Origin: Acorus gramineus
Lineage: Eukaryota; Streptophyta; Magnoliopsida; Acorales; Acoraceae
Length of the DNA: 64,000 nucleotides
Assembly (NCBI GenBank): GCA_030737835.1
Contig: CM060848.1
Location: 21,279,957 to 21,343,956, forward strand
Direction of reading: 5' to 3'
Below, one piece after another: positions 37,701 to 46,965 of this stretch. The notes below the pieces were generated by a model that saw only the letters and a program-made list of their open reading frames with translations, had not been told where the DNA came from and made no database searches. Made by a program: the position numbers and the translations under genes. Positions within the stretch are counted from its first letter, which is position 1. Every line of letters starts with the position of its first letter.

Positions 37701-37940
37701 GCCATTTCTAAATAAAACCTTAAAAAGGACCAAAAAACAAAAAACCCAAAACCAAAATAAATAAATAAAACAACCATAAATGCAAAAACCATGCACTCAC
37801 CTCTACGAAACTTCGAGGAAGCTCACTCTCCTCTTTTTAATAGCTCCTCCGCTTCTTCTCTCTCAAATCGAAATCCTCGCATTCACGGATCTTTCAATCT
37901 TTTCGTTTCTTTCAAAAAAAAAAAAAAAAAAAATCCCCAA

Positions 37941-38588
37941 ATGAAGTTCTCACTGAAGCCTCTCGTCCCCTTCAAATCCAAGGCGAAATCCAACAAATCC
38001 TCCTCCGACGTCGTCGCCCGGCACGACCCCAACTCCGCCTCCCTCGGCTCCCAAACCTCCTCCGCCTCCGCCGCAACCACTCCTCGGACCGTCCTCCGCG
38101 CCTCCTGCGACTGCTCCGTCTCCGCCTTCTGCGAGATCTCCGAGATCTTCCGCTTCTTCGACCTGGACGGGAACGGACTGATCACTAAAGAGGAGCTCGT
38201 GCACGCCCTCGCCCGGATCGGGCCGTCGCCGCCGTCGGAGGAGGAGGTGGAGTTGATGATAGCGGAAGCCGACAGGGACGGCGACGGGTGCATCAGCTTC
38301 GACGAGTTCGGGACGATCGGGCCGGAGCTGTTCTTCGGCGGTAGAGGCGCGGCGGATCGGGCGGAGGAGCTGAGGGGGGCGTTCGAGGTCTTCGACGCGG
38401 ACGGCGACGGGAAGATCTCGGCGGAGGAGCTGATGAGGGTGTTCGAGTCGATCTCCGGGGGAGGCGCCGGTGGTGGTGGGGGGTGTAGCATCGAAGAGTG
38501 CCGGAGGATGATCGGAGGGGTGGACAGCGACGGCGACGGGCTTGTTTGCTTCGAGGATTTCGCGAGGATGATGGAGAGGGTTTTTTGA
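37941..38588 (+). CDS. Calmodulin-like calcium-binding protein, CML35/CML36 type (intronless)
   Basis: 215 aa from the ATG at 37941 to the TGA at 38586. It is a calcium sensor with four EF-hand loops: DLDGNGLITKEE (residues 74-85), DRDGDGCISFDE (111-122), DADGDGKISAEE (152-163) and DSDGDGLVCFED (195-206). The fourth loop ends in Asp, not the usual Glu, at position 12, which can alter calcium/magnesium selectivity. The N-terminus is a basic, Ser-rich extension of about 60 residues (MKFSLKPLVPFKSKAK), as in the CML35/36 group; it has no obvious organelle targeting signal. A glycine run (about residues 173-181) lies between hands 3 and 4. The gene is very GC-rich and has no intron, usual for plant CMLs. 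An in-frame ATG at 37791 would add 50 residues, including a lysine run encoded by poly-A. I chose 37941 because it matches family length. Confidence 0.92.
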   Translation: MKFSLKPLVPFKSKAKSNKSSSDVVARHDPNSASLGSQTSSASAATTPRTVLRASCDCSVSAFCEISEIFRFFDLDGNGLITKEELVHALARIGPSPPSEEEVELMIAEADRDGDGCISFDEFGTIGPELFFGGRGAADRAEELRGAFEVFDADGDGKISAEELMRVFESISGGGAGGGGGCSIEECRRMIGGVDSDGDGLVCFEDFARMMERVF

Positions 38589-41030
38589 GGGAGGGGTATA
38601 ATGGGAAGATTTTTTTTTTCAGAGGGGTGTTTTGTAAATTGTATAGAATTTTGGTGTGTGTTTCTCAGTGTTTGTGTGTATCTTGGTCGTTTGTTTGTTT
38701 ATAATATATATTTTTTTGTTATTGTGAATGAATGAAGTATTAATGGTTCTTTTTAATTGATTATTGCTCCCGTGATCCAGTCTCCAAGAAAACGATTATA
38801 TATATTATATATATAATCAGGGGCTTTTCCATGCGAGTTTGAAAAGATTATGGGTGCGGAGGAATTTGATTTTTTTAAATTTATTTTTTAATAGAAAAAA
38901 AAAATCTGATTTTTCAAACTCGTTTTAAACAAAAAAAAAAAAAAAAAAAACTAAAGCTTAGTTAAAAATTTTTGCAAACATGTGAAGGAAAAGTTAATTT
39001 TCAAATAAAGATATCTTCATAAATTATGAATTGGTATAATTAAAAGTTAGACTAAAAATTAGGGTGGAGATAATTGTGGGCACATGGGGGGGTGGCGTGG
39101 GGTTGAGTGGAGGTTGCTTAGATAGGTGTGATAGTTAGGGCACATGTGGGACCATGGGGTTCGGGCAAAGGTTACTTACATTTTCGTACATCTTTAGAAT
39201 GTGTATTTCATATGTAGAGAATATTTGAGAGTTGGACGGTAATGAGTATATGAGTATATAGGATTGGGGAAAAGATGAATGAGGACAAAAGTCTAATTTC
39301 ATCTTAAAAAAAGAAGAAAAGAAAAGATGAATGTAAGATTTTTTTCTAATTATAAATTTATAATTGATTGATACGACACACCAAAATGAAAATCGATTAA
39401 TATTATGTTTTTATACATGATACAAATCTCATAGCAATATTTTTATATCAATATTATCTTTTACATGCAAGACATCCACTGATAAATACAGAAACACATT
39501 TACATGGATTGTCTCATACATGCGGGCATCAACTTCAACAGGTCATTCAATCAACTCCTACCTCCACTGACAGATCTCCATCAGACGGTAATAGATGCAG
39601 ACCCCTCCAGGCCTCCACTCAAGGGAAACAGTTCTAATCCAACCAACTCTCTTGTTTCTAGTCAGTGTCACTAATGTCTGTCTTTAGTAGATGATATTTT
39701 TTAGCTGTAGTTTTCCACTCAATTCCATTTCTTAGTTGCATGATCACAGGGCATTTCAAAATAATACAATAGTAAAAATAATCAAATTTAATTTAATATG
39801 ATCATCAATTTGGTCACTGGATCAGAACCCTTTAAAAAATTCAATGACAAGTTGGATACGGGGTACCTCCTTTGTTTATTGACTGAATAAGTTACTATAT
39901 TAGTATATTTGACATTATTCAAAGGGGGCGTGGATGATTTGGAAGGTGCGCAACGAGATCGTATTCAAAGGGACGAGAGTGTATCAAGAAAACATGTGGG
40001 ACATGTTTTGAGGGTGTATGTCAGATTGAGGGTGACATATTGCGAGGGCAGGGGATGTCCAATTTGGAGAAGGGATCATGCACATCACAAGGTGACTAGA
40101 TGGGCGTTGGCTTTGCTTGGTCGATTAGATGCCTCTTCTAACCCGGGCCGTGAGTTCACTCTTTTTTTTTTATGAGCTTCTTGCTTGCTCTTTTTACTAT
40201 TTTTTTTCCCCATTCAGAATTTGTAATTAGAGTTCAGGAATGCAATCGAGTAGCAAACATCTATCTTTTTATAAATAAAAAAATGTTAGAACATTGTTTT
40301 CCATAATTATATATATATAAAAATTTAATCCTCTATTTGGCATTGTTATTTTTGCATTCCACATAATAGATGTTTTTACTTGTATATCTCGTACTAATGA
40401 TAAGAATGAATTTTAAAAATAATTTTAATTTATTCAACTAAGAATTTTAATTTATTGTTTTTATGTGAATGGGGAACAATATGTTATTGTCATATGAGAA
40501 TATATGGTCTCATTGGACATTTTACTTTATCTACTTAATTTATTTTAATTTATACAATTAAGTCTCGATTTGAGGATAAAAAGTCAATTAACATTATCTA
40601 TATTCACATTTTTATAATCAAGATGAAAAAAGATAAATGTTATTCTAACATCTTTAAACCTAATTGTTAAGGGGAAAATCCAGGGAAATTTACCGCTTCA
40701 ATAATAAATTAAATAATCCTTATCTTACATTTAAAATTAAACAGTTGTTCAAATTTTATTTTGATTGTTTTTTTATGATAAAAATGTAAGTTACTCTTTA
40801 ACCAATTTTTTTTCTTCTGTCCATCACTTATGCCATAATCTAGAAACTTATCCCTCTATCAAACTTAAGTGTTAAGTGTTGATATGTCTAGCTCTAGCCC
40901 CATTTATAGCCTTAATTGATTGCGGTTTTCAGCCATTTTGAATTTTAAATATATACTTGCATAATAAAATACATTTTTTAATTTTTATAAAAAATAAAAA
41001 GATTTTTAACCAAGCATACACTACACTAAG
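38589..41030. other. Intergenic DNA after the CML gene
   Basis: It holds the CML 3' untranslated region, poly-A runs (38931-38950), a (TA)-rich palindrome at 38798-38815 and, at 39910-40170, a possible LINE fragment listed separately. Otherwise AT-rich with no gene seen. Confidence 0.45.
39905..40175 (+). mobile_element. Possible LINE (reverse-transcriptase zinc-binding region) fragment
   Basis: At 39928-39972 the frame reads AWMIWKVRNEIVFKG, which fits the W-x-I-W-x-x-R-N-x-x-x-F pattern after the zinc-binding domain of plant non-LTR retrotransposons. The frame breaks soon after. The patch is GC-richer than its surroundings. It is a short decayed remnant, and the identification rests on this one motif. 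Confidence 0.4.
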
Positions 41031-41426
41031 GTATGGTTTGGAAAGAGATATACTATTTTGGGGTTTATGACTATTCTAGGAATAGATAATTATACCACTG
41101 GAATAAATTATTTTTTGTTTGGTTGTGTTTTTAGTTATCTTCATAGGGAAACATAATAATAAAGTTTTTTGTTGTTTAATAAGCTATAGATAAAATGTGA
41201 ATAAAGATTTATAAAAGAAGATAAAATCATTTGCATCGTGGGTTTTATGATTTATTGATTTATAAGAGGTAATGAAAGTTGATTTGACATGTGAGCCACT
41301 TATTTCAGTGGAATAGATTGAAAGAAAATATAACATAATTTTATGGAAGATTTAAAATACAAATATCAACTTATTCTCATATATTCTGACACAACTATAC
41401 CTATCTATTCTTCCTCAACAAACCAT
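41031..41426. mobile_element. MITE family A, copy 4
   Basis: It starts gtatggtttggaaagagata and carries the family interior gactattctaggaatagata, gggaaacataataataaag and aaagttgatttgacatg. The right end (cctatctattcttcctcaac) resembles that of copy 1. Terminal repeats are worn. Confidence 0.55.
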
Positions 41427-41679
41427 TTTTTTTAACTTTTGAGATAAAGTTTATAATCGACTAGGAGACCGTCTTCAGACCACACATTCCAAGATTTAAT
41501 TTATTGATTGTAGAGGCAGACATGTGAATGATATTCTCTTGGGTTTGGTACAATCGTACAGCATATTTATATTTTCTTGATATCAAAGTGTTTCCAAAAA
41601 GACAAAGGCGCAACTTCCTCACACTTTCCTGCAATGTCCATTGAATTTAAAATGTATATTTACATATATTATATAATAT

Positions 41680-43342
41680 ATATATATAGAGAAGTGATTG
41701 CATGCGGACGAACGGCAGGTGCGGACTGAATATCCGTCGTCAGATTGGGGTCCATCGAATCTTACGGTGGAGATTAATCCACTAAAAAAAAACTCAACCG
41801 GATGTACCCGGTGAGTGAGAGAGACCCAATCGAGGGAAAAAAAAAAAAACGTTGCATCTCTCTCTTTCCCCTTCTGTGAAACCCTCCTCCCTACACTGCT
41901 AAATCAGATCCAAAACCCTCGAAGAACCAGATCTAAGTCAAAATCTACCAAAAAAAAATATAAAAAAAACCTCTCTCGATTGCACTCTGTTTCCCTCTCT
42001 CATCTCCTCGGTCTCTCCCTGCGGCCCCTCCTCCGTCTCCCCCAGCGTCTCCTCCGTCTCCCCACGCATCCCCCGTGCGGCCCCTCCTTCGTCTCCACCT
42101 GCGGCCCCCCCCGCGGCAACCACTGCGGCACCCTTTCAGATCGTGAGGTACGAACCCTTCTCTCTCTCTCTCTCTAAAAAATCTAGGGTTTTAAGAACTT
42201 TCTTGACATTTTTTTTCTAGGGTTTTGAAATCTAAGGTTTGAAATAATAATGTTGTCTTTATATGTTTTTATTTTGAAATCTAGGGTTTTGATTTCTATT
42301 TTTTTAGATTGATTAGATGATATGTATATTCAATCCGCACCTTGGTAATTTGGAACACAAAGTCATAATGTATGCATAGGAAACACTATATGCAGATTTC
42401 TCTGACTTGGTATTGATCCCCTTAATGGCTTCACTGCTTCCCCATTGGTGAATATTATAAATTGCATTTTTTGTGTCTAGCCATTTATTACGAATTACAT
42501 AGATTTATTCTATTTATTCTGAATGAGGGATGATTAATTCGGGTAGTATGGGGGATAATAAGGAATTTCTACCTAGTTGTTTTTGTACTTAGGCTTAAGA
42601 CATTTAAATATGGATAATCTTATCTTACAACCATTTAAAACAGGGTTATCATGGTTGGGTGAGTTCATTGTTGGTAGTTACACTGATTATTATTGTGTAA
42701 AATCTAATGTGAAATCTAATTTATCTAATTCAATATATGTTTTGCCAAATGAACATATAATTTTTGTGAAAATGGATGTTTTAATCCATAAAGTGTACAT
42801 TTAAAATAATAAAAAAAGGATGTAAGTGTAAAGTGAAAATGAATGTTGTAATTTTTCTTTGTATTCAGAGCTTTTGTATAGCTTTTGCTGTCTAGTTCAG
42901 TTATGTTTCTGTTCAGGGACATGCATTGTTGAGATTGGTCAAAGTTCCATTAAAAAAAAATTCCTTTGTTCATACTCTCTTGTTTTCTACTATGAAATAT
43001 TGAGCATTCTTTTTTTCTTCCAGGCTTGTATGATATGAGCTGAACTGTTTTGTTCTGGGCTTTCTTTTTATGCTTGGTGATTGGTGACTGAGCTATTAGA
43101 TCCTACTCAGTAATGATCTTAAATAAACATGTGTTTAGGAATTACTCACAAGGATATTTATATTTAGGAATATCCTTTCTACCTCCATATGTATGAAATG
43201 AAGCTCCATGAAATGGGGTTGTGGGAATAACTTGCAGTGTGTCTATGAAATTATTTGAATCATCTATCCTTACAAATTATTCACTCTCTTTGTTCTCTGT
43301 TTCAGGTTTAGAAGAAGGTGGTTCTGGAAGTGGTCCACATGT
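41680..43342 (+). repeat. Left arm of a 4.1-kb giant inverted repeat
   Basis: About 1.66 kb that is repeated in inverse at 44131-45790 with only scattered substitutions and short indels. From outside in it contains: an outer segment (gaagtgattgcatgcggacg, then gggtccatcgaatcttacgg); a leader-like CT-rich stretch; a GC-rich exon-like segment with repeated ctcctccgtctccc units (about 42010-42110); a possible splice donor at 42147 (gag/gtacga); a T-rich intron-like body; and an exon-like end after ctgtttcag at about 43306. A 75-codon frame (42577-42804, starting MFLYLGLRHLNMDNL) is preserved in both arms with two amino-acid differences, but I see no family. It looks like a captured gene start. 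Confidence 0.88.
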
Positions 43343-44130
43343 TTTTTTATCATGAAAATTCTTCACAATATAAACAGACCGTCAGACTTCTCCTCAGCAA
43401 CTGAACATATTCATGGAAATATTTTTCAACACGAGAAAGTGAAGATCCCCGTGGGATCATGTTCAGTTTGCTGGACATTTCATTTCAGTTTGCCCCTTGC
43501 AAGTGTTCAGCCCTTTGTGACCTTCTGCTGCTCTCTGTATACTGTTTAGGTTTAACTCTTTTGGCTTTCTGCCCTGGATTCAACTGTTATGTTCTTCTGG
43601 CTTCTATACTTTTCTCCACGAGTTCAGTTCGTTTATATCGGCAAACCGGATTGGACGGTACGTGATCGATTGGAGGTCCATCTGACGGTTTGGATTCGTT
43701 TGCGTCCATTGAAACCAAAACAATAGAACAGACAGAGAAGAAAATGGAATCCCTGAAAGAAGAATTAAAAGAGTACTTGGAGGGGAGGACTCTTTCACAG
43801 ACAATTTATATAGTCTGGACATTATTATTATTTTAGGCAATCACAAAAGAGCACTTGGAGAGGACTCTTTCACAGGCAATTTATATAGCCCGGACATTAT
43901 TATTATTTTAGGCAATCACAAATAGTACTTATTAAACTTGAAAAATGACCAGGTTAAGCATCACTTGTGAGTAAATTTTGAACAAGTGATCCCAACATTT
44001 GATAGACACACTGCAAGTTGAATCCAAAATTTAACTTTCTTGTTCAAAATCCAAAATGACCAGGTTTTAAGAACTTTCTTGTTCAAATTTTACATCAACC
44101 ATTACAAGAAGTTCTACATTGGAACTTTGC
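43343..44130. other. Spacer of the giant inverted repeat, with templated fragments
   Basis: A 788-bp spacer between the arms. It contains a two-copy tandem repeat (43771-43848 and 43849-43922, unit starting gagtacttggaggggagg). It also has short exact matches to the arms: atagacacactgcaagtt at 44002-44019 equals 44228-44245, and ggttttaagaactttcttg at 44063-44081 equals 42187-42205. The phrase aaaatgaccaggtt occurs twice within the spacer. No gene or transposase was found. Confidence 0.75.
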
Positions 44131-45790
44131 ACATGTGGACCACTTCCAGAATCACCTTCTTCTAAACCTGAAACAGAGAACAAAAGAGAGTGAATAATTT
44201 GTAAGGATAGATGATTCAAATAATTTCATAGACACACTGCAAGTTATTCCCACAACCCCATTTCATGGAGCTTCATTTCATACATATGGAGGAAGAAAGG
44301 ATATTCCTAAATATAAATATCCTTGTGAGTAATTCCTAAACATATGTTTATTTAAGATCATTACTGAGTAGGATCTAATAGCTCAGTCACCAATCACCAA
44401 GCATAAAAAGAAAGCCCAGAACAAAACAGTTCAGCTCATATCATACAAGCCTGGAAGAAAAAAAGAATGCTCAATATTTCATAGTAGAAAACAAGAGAGT
44501 ATGAACAAAGAAATTTTTTTTTAATGGAACTTTGACCAATCTCAACAATGCATGTCCCTGAACAGAAACATAACTGAACTAGACAGCAAAAGCTATACAA
44601 AAGCTCTGAATACAAAGAAAAATTACAACATTCATTTTCACTTTACACTTACATCCTTTTTTTTATTATTTTAAATGTACACTTTATGGATTAAAACATC
44701 CATTTTCACAAAAATTACATGTTCATTTGGCAAAACATATATTGAATTAGATATATTAGATTTCACATTAGATTTTACACAATAATAATCAGTGTAACTA
44801 CCAACAATGAACTCACCCAACCATGATAACCCTGTTTTAAATGGTTGTAAGATAAGATTATCCATATTTAAATGTCTTAAGCCTAAGTACAAAAACAACT
44901 AGGTAGAAATTCCTTATTATCCCCCATACTACCCGAATTAATCATCCCTTATTCAGAATAAATAGAATAAATCTATGTAATTCGTAATAAATGGCTAGAC
45001 ACAAAAAAATGCAATTTATAATATTCACCAATGGGGAAGCAGTGAAGCCATTAAGGGGATCAATACCAAGTCAGAGAAATCTGCATATAGTGTTTCCTAT
45101 GCATACATTATGACTTTGTGTTCCAAATTACCAAGGTGCGGATTGAATATACATATCATCTAATCAATCTCAAAAAATAGAAACCAAAACCCTAGATTTC
45201 AAAATAAAGACATATAAAGACAATATTATTATTTCCTAGATTTCAAAACCCTAGAAAAAAAATGTCAAGAAAGTTCTTAAAACCCTAGATTTTTGAGAGA
45301 GAGAGAGAGAAGGGTTCGTACCTCACGATCTGAGGGGGTGCCGCAGTGGTTGCCGCGGGGGGCCGCAGGTGGAGACGAAGGAGGGCCGCAGGGGGACGCG
45401 TGGGGAGACGGAGGAGGAGACGCTGGGGGAGACGGAGGAGGGGCCGCAGGGAGAGCCCGAGGAGATGAGAGAGGGAAACAGAGTGCAATTGAGAGAGGTT
45501 TTTTTTTTTTTTTTTTTTGATAGATTTTGACTTAGATCTGGTTCTTCGAGGGTTTTGGATCTGATTTAGCAGTGTAGGGAGGAGGGTTTCAGGGAAGGGG
45601 AAAGAGAGAGATGCAGCGTTTTTTTTTTTTTCCCTCGATTGGGTCTCTCTCACTCACCGGGTACATCCGGTTGAGTTTTCTTTCAGTGGATTAATCTCCA
45701 CCGTAAGATTCGATGGACCCCAATCTGACGACGGATATTCAGTCCGCACCTGCCGTTCGTCCGCAGGCAATCACTTCTATATATATATAA
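44131..45790 (-). repeat. Right arm of the giant inverted repeat
   Basis: Inverse copy of 41680-43342. Its inner edge is acatgtggaccacttccaga at 44131 and its outer edge is ggcaatcacttctatatata. Most differences from the left arm are in the A-rich and GC-rich tracts (poly-A length at 45500-45520, GC units at 45350-45460). The intron-like part is almost identical. The preserved 75-codon frame is at 44671-44898 on the minus strand. Confidence 0.88.
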
Positions 45791-46920
45791 TATGTACACA
45801 TATTTATTTATATATATGTCAAAGGAAATGAAGAGTCTGAGTAAAAATATCTTTTTTTTTTCAATCCATCTAGATTGGGATAAGGGAATACCACCTCATG
45901 AGTAAGATTCCAATCCCCTTAATCAAAGATTTCCAATCCCAATCTCTCAATTCTAATCTCCCTTTTAAAATTTAGAAAAAAATCTTCTTAACTCCGTGAA
46001 ATCTTTTTGAAATCACAAAAGTTCCTCTAAAATCAGAAAATCATCCTAGATCCCCATAAAATGTATATGGTTAACAAATTTAGTCTCCCAGTCAAGATTA
46101 TATTGAATAAGTCCTCAAAAACTTACTAAAATTTGATTCAATCCCTATAAACTTTATAAAATCAGATTTAGTTCTTTTGTAAGACAAAAATACCCCTGTC
46201 ATTTTTCAACATCTCAATGTCCTGAAATGTCATTCTCGTCTGAAAACAAAACTATGTTGAACCTCAATTGATTTACAAAATTGAGTCATTTTTCAATATT
46301 TTTCCCTTTTCAATCTCATTACAGAGATTTAAAAAAAAAAAATTACAGTTTCATTAACTCTATTAAAAAATCAGTAAAGAAAACAATTTAAAAACCAAAT
46401 CAACATTCTATAATACATTCTTAACTTAAAATTACTATCAATAAAAAGCATAATACCTCGAGTATAAAACTATAATTTGTTTAAGAAAATTTAAATAAAT
46501 CAATATATATTTTTAGATAATCACATGGATTTTTTAAGATTTTAAGAAGATTTCAGGTAGTTAAGATGATTTTTAAATTTTACAAGGATTTTTATCGATT
46601 TTCATAAATTTTCAAGGAGTTATATTGATTTTTTCTAACAAAGAAAATAATAAATTTTAAAAGGGTATAATAGTAATTTACCATGCATAGTTAGGATTAA
46701 CCACACATTGATTAGTTATATGGACTAAAATAAATATTATCTAATAAGATAGAGAGATTTGAGGGGATTTATCAATTTTATAGAATTTTTTTTTTATTTT
46801 CATAAATTTCAGAGAGATAGATCGAATTTTTTCTTAAAATTTATTTAAACAATTTATTTACTTAGGATTATGATTCTTAATACCAATCCATGCACTCAGT
46901 ACTCCTCTTCAAACAGGCTC
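45791..46920. other. AT-rich intergenic DNA and promoter region of the TFIIIC gene
   Basis: It contains (TA)-rich sequence at 45780-45830 and degenerate phrases such as ccaatcccaatctctcaattc and caaggatttttatcgatt. No gene seen. The last 150 bases presumably hold the promoter of the gene starting at 46965, but no clear TATA box is visible. Confidence 0.4.
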
Positions 46921-46956
46921 GTCTCCTCCGCTTCATCAGAATTTCAAGGTTCAATT

Positions 46957-46965
46957 AAACCCTAA
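46957..46965 (+). promoter_or_regulatory. Telo-box touching the TFIIIC start codon
   Basis: AAACCCTAA, the plant telo-box, occupies the bases directly before and into the ATG (46965-46967). Telo-boxes are enriched near the transcription start of plant genes for ribosome and RNA production, which suits a Pol III factor. Function here is inferred from position only. Confidence 0.5.

Noticed and set aside
37883-38491. 202-codon minus-strand frame across the CML gene
   Set aside because: Shadow of a very GC-rich EF-hand gene on the opposite strand; the + strand frame has four intact EF-hands.
41815-42177. 120-codon frame at the outer end of the left inverted-repeat arm, mirrored at 45285-45653
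   Set aside because: Its middle is lysine coded by poly-A, and its end is leucine/proline from CT-rich repeats. The frame differs between arms after small indels, so it looks like leader sequence.
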